64,000 nucleotides of DNA from Certhia americana (GCA_018697195.1 CM031878.1:10973331-11037330); one strand, 5' to 3'. Counted from the stretch's first letter, positions 27,901-49,064 are shown. Numbers and translations: made by a program. The notes: a model not told the origin generated them from the letters alone.

Positions 27901-29430
27901 TGCCTTATCCATCCAACCTACAGAAGATTTCTCACATTGATGACCAGGGATGTGCCCAGCAAAAATCTCAAACCTTGAGAGAAAATGTTACACTACCCAA
28001 GGAAGAAGTGTATTGCTTTTAGTGCTTCCTTTTCTTTCCATATGCCTCAGTTTGGGTAGCAGGTGGGAAAAAAACCTAAACTGACCTGGACTTCATATCT
28101 AGAAATGTTCTGTATTTTATTCAAGTACAAGATCCACCAGGGATATACCTGGACTTGAAATTCCAGGACTTAACTCTGAATTTGTTCATCTAAAATCTGT
28201 TTTATCTGGCTGCATTAGCTTTGACTAGGAGTAACATGGCAAAGAATTGGACATGCATGGGAAAGGGAGAGAGAACATCCACTTAATGACTTTTGCAGCC
28301 TTACTTCTTTATTTGAAGTCTTATTTTAAAAGCCACTGTCTGGGACTGTGAGGAATGGAGATGGGCTTTGCAGATAACCCAAGTTGCTTAAGGAACTGTA
28401 CACAGAAAGTGACAGATAGTGTACGTGCCCTCCACAAACCTGTCAGTGCTTCTGGCAAACCCTTTTTTATATACGGCAGTGTAGTCCTGGTGATCAGAGT
28501 ACTTACTACCTTGTCAGCGACTCAGCTACTCTCATTTTAACTCCCATGATAGTTCCAATATTTTCAAGTGAAAGACATTTTAATATACTGCCTTTAACTC
28601 AGCCTTCATTCCTTTTTCCTATGGATTCTTCAGAGGCTAAAATTAATCTTTTCTTCACAAATGAGGAATAGGTAACACATGCTTTTTCTCCTCTTTGGCG
28701 TAAAAGGAGGCAAAGAGTTTGTTGTGATTTAAGTCATGTTTGTGACAATGTCTGTCTGAGAAAGGTCAGGCACCAAACCTCTCAGAAAGACCCACTGCCT
28801 GGGGGCAAGCTGCTGAGTCCTTATCCTCCTACTTTACCCACTTTGTTCCCAACTGAGAAACAACTGCAGTTTTTTGCCATGTAATGACAAATCCTCCAAG
28901 GTAAGGTTGGAGCTCCAAATTTTGCAAAGGTCCAGAGCCCTCTGTTTTCCTTTAGATGAGGTGTGGTTCCTTATAGGCAACGGGGGATTGGTGTGACAGT
29001 GCAGTTAGGAGTATTTACTTGACATTTGTGCCAAAGCACTGCTGAAAGTAGCCAAAGCCACCTTCTTTCTTGATGCTGAATGTCTTTATGTGATGGCAGG
29101 ACAGGGTTGTGCCAGGTCAGTGCAGGCAGGCAGCCATTTCAGCAGAAAGGCTGTATTCCCACACTGGAGTTTCTGTTTGGAGGAGCCTCTTATACTCCAG
29201 GAAGCTGCACATCATGGACTGCAGCAAAGCAGACTCTGTCCTTGGCAGAGACGACTGGTGGTGGACTGAATGTGCCACTCCTAGAGCTTACATAATATTT
29301 ATAGTGCAATTAGAATTAACATTTTTCTCTTGTAATATTCCGTTCTAAGAAATGTTTTGTTACTTTTTGTGTGCTGGTTTTTTTTTGTTTGGGGTGGACA
29401 TTTTAGTTTGGTTTTATTTTTCTTCTTGAC
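24900..29430. other. Intergenic, no gene seen
   Basis: Scanned on both strands. Frames of 60-96 codons occur, but none shows a recognised domain, repeat family or exon structure. Confidence 0.4.
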
Positions 29431-29439
29431 ATCATCGAA

Positions 29440-29527
29440 ACAGCCATCTTTGGTGGCATCTGGGTGGTATGACTGTACAGAAACTTGTGAGGTTTCATTC
29501 ATCAGAAGATAGTGACTTCCCCCTGCA
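29440..29527 (-). pseudogene. Probable relic of a UGT3A exon
   Basis: On the minus strand, a good acceptor (ttatctgCAG, AG at about 29529-29528) is followed by GGSHYLLMNETSQV and then a weaker SVQSYHPDAT. From memory, human UGT3A has GGSHYLLLDRVSQILQEHGH at the start of exon 2, so 9 of the first 14 residues match with three conservative changes. UGT3A enzymes are ER glycosyltransferases, and in mammals they lie exactly between LMBRD2 and CAPSL. Similarity fades after about 25 residues and no other UGT exon was seen. Orientation is opposite to that expected from mammals. I infer a lost gene with a single surviving exon fragment; a chance match remains possible because the stretch is short. Confidence 0.5.
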
Positions 29528-29609
29528 GATAACAAATGTGCCAGATTATGCAATTTCTGGGGAGATAATATTAGCAAATTCTTGTTAGCATTATATGGCC
29601 TCAAATGCA

Positions 29610-31250
29610 GGAATGGTGTATCAGAAACATGGCAGTAGTTGTAGTCTGGTTTCTAGTTCACATGTCTGAACTAAATTTATAACTAGCATGAATCCATTTG
29701 AGACAATATGACTAATTTGTTTTTGAAAAGGATAGGCCTTCAGACAGAGAAAGTAGCTTACAAACATGTAAATGCTGACTTGCAGCCGTATCCTAGAATA
29801 ATTGTATCCTGGTAGCTGCTGGTGGTTTGTGCTCTGGCAGGATCCCCATCAGAATAAATGTCTGTAATGGAAATGCACAGCAAGACACATAGCAAGAACG
29901 TTCACATGTGTGAAGGGCTGGGGACTGGGTGACTAACTTTAGGGATCAGCAGAGATATCAGGCACTTTGTTTCTGTTGACTCAGGCCTAAATATACAGGT
30001 TAGGTGCTAAAATCACTTCTAAAATCAGCAGGAACTTTGTTAGGCAGTAAAGTTATGACTTGACTAGTGGAAACGATCTTGAACCACAGCAGTGTCTGTA
30101 ACATGTGGTAACTGGGCAAATGGAGTTTTAAACATTTGGCGAATCCTGCTACCATTTTGGCAGCATGGAGTGCGCCTGTTTCTCTGCATTTCCCTGTTTG
30201 ATGCCCTCTGCAGCATGTCCCTGTAGATATGTTCCACTGTCCAGTGCTCTTTGTTCCCTTCCCACACAAGCCACACAGGTTTCTACTGCACTGTACAAGG
30301 TGGGGTTATGAATGATGGCCTGGGAGCAATGCTCTCCTGCTCCTGCTGGCAGTCCCACTCAACCTGCTGCTAGACAAGAGCACCTGGTTTATAAAAGAAA
30401 GATTTGGGTGCATTTGGGGAATTTAACATAGATTTTGTTGTTCTCAGCAGTTGCTAAACTAGAGGTCTGACAGAAGCCTTCTGGCTGATGTAAAGAAACA
30501 GTAAGTCACAGATAGGGTGTGTTTCCTCACAAGAAAAGGACAGGAGGGTCTGTGGTGGATGATCCTAATAACTGATGTTAAAATTTGCTGGGCATCACCA
30601 AGACATATTATCATCTCAATATAAAATCATTCTTGATTATCTGCTAAACAGGGTCAAGCAAGGGGCCTACACAAAGACATCATTATCCTGCAGCCCATGG
30701 AGGGAGAGATATCACCTGCCTAACTTCCCAGCTAAGAAGAAAACCACCATCCCATTTCAAGAGAAATGGTAACAGGGAGGGGCAAAGCAATCTCACTGCT
30801 GAGACAGACCTCAACTCTGCAGGTGTGAAAATAATGACACACAACATGACAGACTAACTTCCCATTAAAGCAGTTCACAGCTGGCAAAATGTGTTCAGGT
30901 ACCTCAGAAAGAGCAGGAGAAATGTTGCAGAGTGCCTTTTGGCCCCCTGCTAGGAGTTGAGTTCGAATAGGCCCTCATACGCCCCTCTCCTCTGCTGTGT
31001 TATGTTCAAGGTCTTCTTTTTGAGCAAAAAGAATACTTTACATGCAAGTAAAGCCAGGATTTAATTGCTAATTGAGATCTGTGTCATATGTTATCTCTAA
31101 TCCAAATCTGATAGAGAAAAATAAAGAGTAACAAGGCTGTTAAAACTGCAATATGGTTAAAAGTGTCAATAGTAATATTAATAATACAATTACAATATAC
31201 TTACTTTTTGTCTGTTTTAGGATTATGCTCACCCTTCCATTGCTCTTTTA
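29610..31250. other. Intergenic, no gene seen
   Basis: Sequence of mixed composition. Three overlapping minus-strand frames near 30000-30358 have no recognised similarity. Confidence 0.4.
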
Positions 31251-31254
31251 TGTC

Positions 31255-32880
31255 TTAGTCATACAATCTTGGAACAGAATATGATGAATTTGAAGGCACC
31301 CTTCAGGATGATTAAGTCCATCTCCTGGCCCTGTACAGAACACACTATGGGCCTGACAGGATTGTCAAATGCTTCTTGATCTCTGCCAGGCTGGGCTGTG
31401 ATCACTGCCCTGGGGAGCCTGTTCCAGTGCCCAAAAACCTCTGGGTGAAAACACCTTTTCCTAACATCCAAACTAAACCTCCCCTGATGTAACTTTAGGC
31501 CATTCCCTCAAGTAATGTCACTGGTTACCCCAGAGGAGAGATCAGAGCCTGCCCCTTTGCTTCCCTTCATGAGGGAGTTGTAGCTGCAATGAGGTGTCCC
31601 CTCAGTCTCAGCCACTCCTCACACAGCTTCCCCTCCAGACCCTTCACCATCCTCATGGCCCTCCTTTGGACACTCTAAGAGTTTTATGTCTTTCTTACAC
31701 TGTGGCACCCAGACCTGTCCCCAGCACTCGAGGTGAGGCTGCCCCAGAGCAGAGCAGAGCAGGACAATCCCCTCCCTTGCCCAGCTGGTGATGCTGTCCC
31801 TGATGTCCTCAGGACAGGATTGGCCCTCCTGGCTGCCCTGGCACTGCTGGCTCCTGTTCAACTTGCCATGGACCAGAACCCCAGGGACCCTTCTGTGGCA
31901 CTGCTTTTCAGCATCTCCTTCCCCAGTCTGTCTGTACATCCAGGGTAGTCCCATCCCAGGTGCAGAGTCCAGCACTTCCCCTTGTTGAGCTTTATGCAGC
32001 TGGAGATTGCTCAGCCCTCTCATTTGTCCAGGTCTCTCTCCAGGGCCTCTCCACCCTCAAGGGGGTCACAAGCTCAGTTTTGTATCATGTGTGATCTTGC
32101 TTAGCATCCATTCCAGTCCTGTTTCCAAATAATTTCTGAAGATGTTGAAGAGCACAGGGCCAAGGATGGAGCCCTGTGGAGCCCCACCAGTGACAGGTCC
32201 CAGTCTGGTGTCACCCCAGTCACTGTAACCCTTTGTGTCCCAGGAGCCAGTTGCTCACCCATCACAGGATGTGTTCAGCTGTCAGCTGGACATTTTGTCC
32301 TGAAGGATCCTATGAGAGACATTGTCAAAAGGTCTCTAAAATCCAAAAAGGTTATGTCAATTGGCTTCCCTTGATCAGCTAGATGGGCTACCCTGTTGTA
32401 GAAGGAAAAGAGGTTCCACAAGCAGAACTTTCCCCTCATGAAGCCATATCAGCTGTGGCTGATACATTCATTGTCCTTTCAATACCTCCCAGAATAAACT
32501 TTTCCATGATTTTACCAGGCATTGAAGTAAGACTGACACGCTTGTAGTTTCCAGGGTCCTCCTTCATGCCCTCTCTGAAAACTGGGATAATGTTTGCAGT
32601 CATCCAGGATCTCTCTGGATTCCCAAGATGCTCATAAATCATCAAGAGACCTCCTGTGATGACATCAGCCACATCTTAGGATTCTCCAATGAATCCCATC
32701 AGCCCTACAGATATGTAGGGATCCAGCTGGAGCAGCAGATCCCACACAAATTCAGGTTCAATAGGGAGTTGACCGTTCTCACAGTCATAGTCCTCCAGCT
32801 CAGGGCACTGAGAGCCCCTTGGTCCATCATGCATACCAAAGACATAGACAAAGCATACATTAAGCAAGTCAGAATCTTCA
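31255..32880 (-). mobile_element. CR1 LINE, long 5'-truncated copy, minus strand
   Basis: The largest CR1 piece in the window, about 1.6 kb. From the low end it carries the CR1 tail (31255-31320), 3' region (31320-32080), a middle segment with GAGCACAGGGCCAAGGATGG-type sequence, and at 32436-32672 decayed ORF2 reverse-transcriptase sequence (minus strand reading with KEDPGNYKRVSLTS and MPGKIMEKFIL). 32676-32867 continues upstream in another frame (QCPELEDYDCENG). Stops and frameshifts make it non-functional. Confidence 0.88.
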
Positions 32881-32884
32881 GCCT

Positions 32885-34640
32885 GCAGACTTAAAACTGT
32901 AGATCTTCAACTTCTGGTGTCCTTCCTTGAAAAATTATCAGTTACTCTAGGATGTAATTGTCTAGGAGGCCATTTGTCTGTGTTTCCTAAGAGGCAATTA
33001 TATTGCACCTTTTTTTCCCCCATTGGTCTGCAGTTACATTTTACAGCAGAATTTGCTGCATATGGTTTATTCCACATACACTAATGGCTCTTATTTTGTT
33101 CTCTTTGTTACTCCTAAACCCAGCTTTGTCCAGCTCCAACTCCATATTTCTCTAACTGACCATTGCTGGGGAGCTGCAAGGTCTCCACTGTGCTCTAGAT
33201 TTCATAATTTCATGCCCCGTACTGCTCTAAGCTCCATGCTGTGTCTGCATCCAGGCATTGTATTAGATGTAAATATATCCATTACTCATAGAAATAACTC
33301 ATTGTTATTTCTACCTACATAAATCTGCACCATACAAAGAAAAGCAAAATTAAAATTAATTACCACATGTGACTCATCACTGAGAGAAATGGCTGTCACA
33401 GAAAGTAAAACAAATCTATGGGCAGACCAAGAAAAGTTCAGACAGAGAAAGCCTGGAAGCCCTTCTCTTGAAGCTCTGCAGAAGCATGGTTTCTAGCAAC
33501 GACAGTGCCAGGTTACAGGACCACCCAGCTGCACTTCTTGCCTGCCCTCTCAGCAAACCGGGCAAGCTGTCATGTGGAGAAGGCCTTTAAATTTTTAAGT
33601 AGTAGAAGTAGTATATCCAGTGCAGGTCCATAAGTCTCTAGTTGAATATTCACTGATGAAAGAAATTATCCAGATCTTGGAAGTTTTAGAGATCGGTAGC
33701 TGTGAATGAAACAGCAAAGCAAGGAGCTGCTCTTTTTAATTTTTATTTTCCTAATTAAATCTTTAGTGCACAAACACATTTCAGGACCTTTCCTACCACT
33801 AATACTGTGCTGCCTTAGTGGAATCAAAAGTTTACATCAAAGGCATTAGAAAATCTTCCTTGTCAGATAATTCCCTCAGCACTGTGATTTTTTTATTTCA
33901 GTGGTTCGTAATACACAGAGGGTAGTAAGAAGATGGAACTAGTTTACATTTGCCCCTTCATGTGAATTCTCTTGAAAAAGGACTTTTATAGTGAAATCTA
34001 TTTTGCTGAAGCCTTTAAAGTCATTGTAATAGAAAGAGACAGAACAGTATAAAAAGACATCTCTAATTGAATTTCCAAAAGTGCAGTGTGGGGATTTGGC
34101 AGTTTCTCCTAGTCAGCATTGACAAAGCCTCAGTTCACAAGTTCTAGCTGGAGTCTTCTGGCTCAGTGGTCTGCTTCATCTATGAAGAGCATGTCCAGAC
34201 TGGATGTTGGAGGTTGATATTGGAAAAAAACAACCCACAAGCAAAACTATACAGAGCCAGAGATAGTGGAGAAGGGGTCTGTCTTCACCTTTACCCCATA
34301 TGCATGCCCTGTGAGAGCTGTGGGCTCAGGTCAGTACCCCATGCTGTGATGGCAGGCCCCCTGTCCCTCTGCTGAGCATTGTGAATGTCCATGGGAGACA
34401 TTTGCTCCCTTGGAAGCTTTGGGGGAGATTGACCCCAGACTCCCTTTGGGCTTGCCTGGAATGTGCCAAAGACACTTGTTCACTGTTCAGGCAGGGAATA
34501 CATGCACTTGTTTTGAGACACTTTTCCAGAGATCTAAATTTCAGAGACTTATAAAACGGGCAGGGGTCTAAGAAATTTTAAATCCACCAGGGCTGAAAAT
34601 TAGCATGATCAGAAAGTCTAATGACCTAGCCTGGAAATCT
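32885..34640. other. Intergenic, no gene seen
   Basis: No recognised exon or element in this stretch between two CR1 copies. Confidence 0.4.
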
Positions 34641-34654
34641 TTAAATCTGACTTC

Positions 34655-35300
34655 TCTACCAGGGCAAAAGAGAAGAAATGAGGAGTTTGTCAGTGTGTGC
34701 CTAGGTGGCCAAAAAGGCCAACTGCATCCTGGCCTGTATCAGCAATGGTGTGGTCAGGAGGACCAGGGCAGTGACTGCCCCTATGTGCTGGGCACCACAC
34801 CTTGAATCCTGACATCAGTTCTAGGCCCCTCACTTCAGAAAGGATATTGAGGTGATGGAGAGTTCAGGGAAAGGAAGCAAACTGGAGAAGGGCCTGGAGC
34901 ACAAGTCTGATGAGGAGCAACAAAGGGATCTAGGTGTGTTTAGCAGAAAAGGAGGTTCAGGGAAGACCTTATCACTCTACAAATCCCTGAAAGGAGGATG
35001 TAACCAAGTGGAGTCAGTCTTTCTGCCATGTCTCATGCCAAAGGATGAGAAGAAAGAGTTAAGTTATGGCAGGGGAAGTTCATACTAGGTATTAGGAAAA
35101 ATAATTTTCTCTGAAAAGGTGATCAGGCACTGGGATAAATTCCCCAGAGAGGTGGTGGAGTCACCTTCTCTGGAAGTGTTCAGGAGCCATCTGGATGTGG
35201 CATTTGGGAATATGTTTAAGGATGTGGTGCTGAGCTGACAGCTGTACTCAATGATCATGAAGGCCTCCTCCAACACTGATGATGCTGTGATTCTGTAACT
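34655..35300 (+). mobile_element. CR1 LINE 3' fragment, plus strand
   Basis: Contains GGCCAAAAAGGCCAACTGC, CTGGCCTGTATCAGCAATG, GTGCTGGGCACCACACC, CCCCAGAGAGGTGGTGGAG, and a GCTGTGATTCTGTAACTC tail. The order matches a CR1 3' half on the + strand. Several short frames survive but no intact ORF. Confidence 0.88.
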
Positions 35301-35304
35301 CTGA

Positions 35305-37490
35305 GGACCATGCTTAGATTTTTGTCTCCTGTTCTTCTTGCGCATGTGCATCCATGCTAAGCAAGTACTTGACCTGATTGCCAGCAGTGCTGTTTCTAGT
35401 GCTAGAAAATGTTAAGGCCACCCCATACCTCTCCTCCTTCTCAGGCTTTGGCCATGAGTCCCAGCAAATCTGCATTAAAGCCCCTGTCACAAGGTTGGCA
35501 AGCCTATTGGCAGAGACACTCTTGTGGGAATTTTATAACCACATCACTTCTTTCCTTCCAGCCCTTATTTATCGGTGAGGATGCATTCATCTGTTTTGAG
35601 ACCTGACTGTGTTCTGTCTGCTGACTCATCCTTGAGTCTCTTATTCACAGCCAGAGAAAAAAGACCTTCACTGAGGCAACAGCAGGCCGTGTGCCAAGGT
35701 GGCAACATCTCAGGCCTGCTGTGCAGAGGAGCCTGGCAATAGCTCATGCTCTGGGTGGCAGAAATCACTTCTGAAATGCAGAGGCCATGGAGAGAAGGGG
35801 CTCTGGGACATCACAAAGCCCTCTAGAGTGATTGTGTATCCCCAGCCATGCTAATGAGTATCCCTAGAATGCTGACTGCTGAGTTGTGCTGCCATGTCAA
35901 GTGTGCCCTGGTTGGGAACAGCATCCAGTTCACTTATCACCAGTGCGTTTCTGGAGTCAGGAACCAAAACAGTTCCTGCTAATTTGGAGAGGAAGCTCCA
36001 GTGAATAACAAGAAAAGAATACATTCCATCTGTGGTTGTTTAAGAAATGATACCACATAGGCTGAAGTCATAGCTGCAGTCAGTTTGGCTCCATGGGCTG
36101 GCAAGCGCAGGGTTCCCTGCCCTGGCAGCCAATACAGATCCCCCCTCACTGCCTCCTCCAGAGACTCCTGCAGCAGTGCTTGGCCTGGCTCTGCCTTCTC
36201 CTGTGTGACTACTGACATTGTTCCCCGCCACCTTTTCCTCTCCTGCCTAATGGTGATTGCATGATCCCAGATACCTCAAAAAAATCCACATTTCAGAGGA
36301 CCGGCAGGGTTGTAAAAAATTATCAACACTCCCCCTCTTGGCATAAGCCTGTGCCAAGAGCAAAGACTTCACAACCACTCTTTCTTCCCCAGGACATTCC
36401 AGTGCTTTGTGACCATCTTTTAGGAGGCCTCTCTGAGGACCAGCTTGCTGAAACCTTCTCCTCTCTGGTTTTGGCTCCCTCCCCTTTGCCCCCTTCAGTG
36501 AGGACAGATTGTTCTGGTTGTTGTTGAAGCAAGCTGCATACTGTTCTTGTTCTATTCTTCACTACTTCCCACCCTTTGCAATGATTAAGGACAGCTTTTC
36601 AGCATCAAGATGTATTTGATCCTACTAAATGCTGGGCCTATTTAACTGTTTTCTTCTGTGGACAAAAGAGAGAGGGTTGAGCACAGAAGTTTCTCATGCA
36701 TGTCAGACCTCCATCGCATTGTTTTACTGTGGTTGACAGAAAATTGCCAATATTTTTGAGAAATGTAGTAGAATTAAAAAAAATCCTAACACCCACAGCA
36801 TTGTTTTTTTTCTATTTTGCCTGAAATATTCAAGAACTTAAATTATCATTATTTCAAGACACAGGATAAAAATAATCAATTTCTAGTAAACATTTGTTGC
36901 TTAACTTCTTAAAAACTGAAATATCTATTGTTTTCATTTTCCCAAACCAGATTTGTGGTAGATTTTCAAGGAAAGAAAAATTTTAAATATAACTGCCTCT
37001 TTTTCTGGAATGCTCCTGGTCTCAAATCACCATCAGAAAAACTTGTCAAGTAGATTTAGCAGCCAACATAGCATTGAAAAAACAAAATCTGTTTGTGCTT
37101 CCTGAAGAAAGGAAAAAGGCAAGTAAAGGTAAAGGTTAGGAGGTCTGTAGCTGTGTAGCCAGGCAGAGCAATCCATCACAGAGGCACTGCTGGCAGTGTT
37201 CACCCTCGGGGCTGAAAAGGCTCCTCAGCCCAGAGGGGCGAGATGAGGGTCACTGGTGTGGGGTCAGACCTACGTGGAGACTGGGCTGGGGCTCTGTCAC
37301 AAAGCAGGTCTGTGGCTGAGACCCAGCAGACAGGTTGGTGGTGACCACTCTCTTAGGAATTAGCTCAGTAGCATGAGCATGGTCTGCATGTGCCAGCTGG
37401 TCTCTGCTTCGAAGAGCAGACAATTAATTTCAGCTGGAAAACTACAAACCACACAGGGAGACAGCATTTTTGGATATAAAAGCATTTTAT
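35305..37490. other. Intergenic, no gene seen
   Basis: Includes locally GC-rich parts (36060-36240) but no recognisable exon, element or RNA gene. Confidence 0.4.
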
Positions 37491-37499
37491 TTAGAGTCA

Positions 37500-37572
37500 G
37501 AGTTCAGTTGTGTTTGGAACTACATGATCTGTAAGGTCCCTTCCAACACAAACTGTTCCGTGATTCTGTAAT
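37500..37572 (+). mobile_element. CR1 3' end, plus strand
   Basis: GGAACTACATGATCTGTAAG then GTCCCTTCCAACACAAACTG and a GTGATTCTGTAAT tail: a short CR1 terminus. Confidence 0.8.
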
Positions 37573-37579
37573 TTAATTG

Positions 37580-39135
37580 GATTATAGCTTGGTTTAAAAT
37601 CAGAATACTTTTCCCTTGACAATGTTCTTACCATGAGGGTTTCTTTTTTAGTCTATGTGAATCTTTCTTAATTTTATTGGCAGGAAAAAAACACAGAGGC
37701 TTATCCTGTAAAATTAATCTTCTTTGCTACATAGTGTTCTGGGACTTCATGCTTGCTATTTTTTTTTTAACCTGTATTCCACACAAACAATCCTGCTGAT
37801 TTCCCTAACAAGGACAAGCAGATAAGCTCATATCTGTTCTCATAGCTGAAGAGCTTCTCCACAACAATAGTCACAGGTGGCACATTAAGAAACAGTGCTA
37901 GAACTTGTAAACTAAACAGCAAAACAACCAGAGCCACTTTTTTTTGGAGACAATTCTTAAAAAGTTTATAAGGCTTTTCTTATACCTTCCCTCCTGCCTA
38001 AATTCAACATGAAATCTGAATTTTTAGAAATTTATTTGACTTAAATTGACTTTGTCATGAATTTATAAATCATGTTAGGCCACATATTATACTTTTCTTA
38101 GGTAATTCCAGTCCAGTGCTGACCTATGAACTGAGCAGAGAGTTCAGGCTGTGCAGACAAAATCAACAGTCAAATAGGTATGCATGTATTCAGTGCTAGC
38201 TAGAAAATGATGAGGAAAAATTGCAGAGTTCTGATGAAACCACTGTATTTTTCATGATAAATTATGAATTCACTTAACACTGGGTACAGCTTTGTGCACA
38301 GTAACAGAGCAGGAACAACCAAATAAATTTTGTCACACCCTGATGTAATCTGAGACACATGAAAACCTGTTAATAATTTTCAGATTGGTAACTCATTAAC
38401 CATTTCAGAAATGGCACAGTCCAGTTTCCAGAGGAGTGTAGAGTAAATATCCATGTGTGTCTGTATGTGCCTGGGCTCAGTGGCAGAGAGAAGGAAGGGC
38501 AGCAGAATGCAGCTGAGTAACCAGGTATTAAATGAACTTATTTTTTTGCTTTCAAGAGTCCCTCCCTGCTGTTTCAATCTGCTGCAACCCTCTGAAAGTC
38601 AATGCAAATTCTGCATTTGAAGATTTTCTTTATTTGGGTGTGAGGCCAAATTCCAAGGACCAATTTGTTGTTCAGTGAAAACCATTTCTCTAGCCCTCAG
38701 TGCCTCTGTTCTGTCTTTGCAGAGTGTGTGGACAGGCAGCAGCCCAGATAATGTTCATAGCACTTTATGTCTTCTGCATTCCCAGGAGGTCTCTGGAGAT
38801 CTATTCACCAAAGATAGTGGATGGAAGGATATTACATTTCCACAGAGGCAGTATAGTAAATGATTAAATAAGCATTGTTCCCTGCTTGTGCATTAATGTG
38901 CAATCAGCTGCCACATAAGAGGTATAAAAAAATATTGTAAGTCTTGCACAAGCTTCGGTTTAGTACCAGGAAGTACCTGTTGATGAGAGATAAGCAGCCT
39001 GCCAGGATGCAAGTGGTATTACTCTAGCAATTGCTTAAAATAATTTTCTGCTTTTGCCAGGAAACGATGTACTTTTTCATTCTTGCTTATTCTGGTCATC
39101 CATGGCCAGAACAAGGCTCTCTCTTTATTTGACTC
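37580..39135. other. Intergenic, no gene seen
   Basis: AT-rich unique-looking sequence with no recognised feature. Confidence 0.4.
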
Positions 39136-39140
39136 TACTG

Positions 39141-39271
39141 TCACCATCCCTGGATGTGTTTAAAAAAAGACTGGATTGCACTCAGTGCCATGGTTTAGTT
39201 GGGGTGTTTTAGGCATGTGTTGGACTCCATGACCTTGGAGGTCTCTTCCAACCCAGTGATTCTGTGATTCC
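39141..39271 (+). mobile_element. CR1 LINE 3' end, plus strand (older-type tail)
   Basis: CACCATCCCTGGATGTGTTT, CACTCAGTGCCATGG, GTTGGACTCCATGACCTTGG and CCAACCCAGTGATTCTGTGA form the characteristic terminus of a CR1 subfamily. Confidence 0.85.
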
Positions 39272-39989
39272 CACGAGCTCTCACACAGCCTTGTAAAAGC
39301 TGCCTTTGCCATCAGGCTTGATCTTACGTGTACACCTTGCTTCTGCCCCAGAGAACCCACACAGGCTATTTTCTACCCGCAAGGAATTGATAACATGTTG
39401 ATTCCCTGACAAAGTGGTACACTGTCTTACTGATAATGTTTCCGACCTTCTGCCAACCGAGTTGCTAATAGCTGTGTCTAGGCAGAGAGCAATCTTTCTC
39501 ATCATATGGGTCTTTACCCTTTTCAGCTTTCTTATTGCTGCAAATGAACACATGCTCAGCATCCAGCATCTCCCCAGATTCTAACTACCTGTGGGTCCTC
39601 AAAGTGGCAAATAATCATCAGGAAAAAGACGTACACTGGTGATGGGGCTTTTTCTTTGTGAACAACAACTGACAATCTTTTAGTTACGTGCTTCTATTAG
39701 GTTTTGAGTAAGCAATTGAACCAGAGAGTTTTTTCAATCCTATCAGCTGTGAAAGCAGAGAAACATGTTCTAAAACACAACCCTGCACAAGGCCTCCAGG
39801 CCAATGCAGCACTTTGCTACAGCCACTTTCCCTCGGTCTTCTCAGTAAGCAAGGGGCAGCACCAGGTGTCTCCCACTCTCCCTTGGTCTCCATCCTGTGC
39901 GGGCAGAGATAAGGCATTATTTTTAAAAGAGATAAAGTGAAAAGGCTCTCGAAACCCCACAATTGTCCAGGGAATTAGCGTAATTGCAG

Positions 39990-40240
39990 GTTGGGCCAGC
40001 CGCAGCCTCCAGAGTCACCTTGGAGATCAGCTGGCAAACACCAGGCCTCCCAAAAAAGGGGGGCCAAGGCTGCCGGGTGTGTAAACAAGTAAACCGAGAT
40101 GGATAAAGAGGCTTTGCAGTGAGGCTACAGCCCATTAGCACCTGAACTTCTTCCTTGAGCCCAGAAGCTGAATACTGTCCAAGACTCCTAAACGCCTCCC
40201 AGTCCTGAGCGGAAACCACAGGTTCAGAAGAGTCTTGCAG
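39990..40240 (+). promoter_or_regulatory. Candidate CAPSL promoter and noncoding first exon
   Basis: CpG dinucleotides are markedly more frequent from 39900 to 40220 than elsewhere nearby. It contains two adjacent FOX-type motifs, GTAAACA (40081-40087) and GTAAACC (40089-40095), and an imperfect X-box-like GTCACCTTGGAGAT at about 40013. A potential donor (TTGCAG/GTAAATG) lies at 40240/40241. CAPSL is expressed in ciliated cells, where FOXJ1 and RFX factors act, so a 5' UTR exon here, 3.6 kb ahead of the ATG exon, would make sense. This is inference from motifs and CpG density only. Confidence 0.35.
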
Positions 40241-40317
40241 GTAAATGACTCCTTTTCTTGTTTGCTACCTCACAGTGAATTTCTCTGATGAGCCAAGAGT
40301 AGTCTAATTAATTTTAA

Positions 40318-40410
40318 TTAACTCTAATTTTTAAATCTGATTTTTAAAATCTGATTTTTAAAATTCTAATTTTTAATTTGTATTTATATATATATGTGTG
40401 TATATATGCA
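40318..40410. repeat. AT-rich imperfect tandem repeat
   Basis: Repeats of TCTGATTTTTAAAA/TCTAATTTTTAA from 40318 run into a (TA)n/(TG)n stretch at 40381-40408. Confidence 0.7.
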
Positions 40411-48604
<8,194 letters not shown>

Positions 48605-49064
48605 AGAAGCAGGACTTCTCTTTCACTTTTTATAGGTTCCTCTGATTAAGTGTATGCGCAACAACACCCTCCTGTTCCATAACAACAGTTTCCAGTAACT
48701 GTGCCAATTACATTCAATCTGCAGAATTAATTCCCAGATGCTTCAGTAGGCTCAGCCACAAGAGGATCAGACCATAATCAGAGAGCAGATCTGGTATTTG
48801 GCTACCCCACACATCAGTCCTTTTTCTCTTTGCATCCCATGTACATCTTCTTTTCTGAGATGAGCTGTTCTTTTCTTTTGTGACATATGCAGTAGGTCGC
48901 TGTGGCTCCTGAGTATCCCCTCTTGCAATGTTAGATAAAGCTCTGTTTGGCAGAGGATGCAAAAGATGGAAACCAAAGTATTCTGGAAGTGTGGTGGTCT
49001 TGAACAGGCTGTTATAAATGGAAGGAAGTCTGTCCCAAGAAGGTCAGGTATGTTAGGAATAAAT
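48605..49064 (+). other. CAPSL: CAPSL 3' UTR region
   Basis: There is no AATAAA for 450 bases after the stop. The first is at 49058-49063, inside or at the edge of LTR-like sequence; another is at 49136. The transcript may end at a poly(A) signal supplied by a mobile element, or use a variant signal nearer the stop. Confidence 0.35.

Noticed and set aside
29080..29348. Plus-strand frames next to the UGT3A-like fragment, checked for further UGT exons
   Set aside because: No UGT signature or donor-sugar-binding motif was found in any frame.
31619..32023. 134-codon open frame on the minus strand
   Set aside because: Lies wholly within CR1 3' sequence; it is an open stretch of repeat, not a gene.
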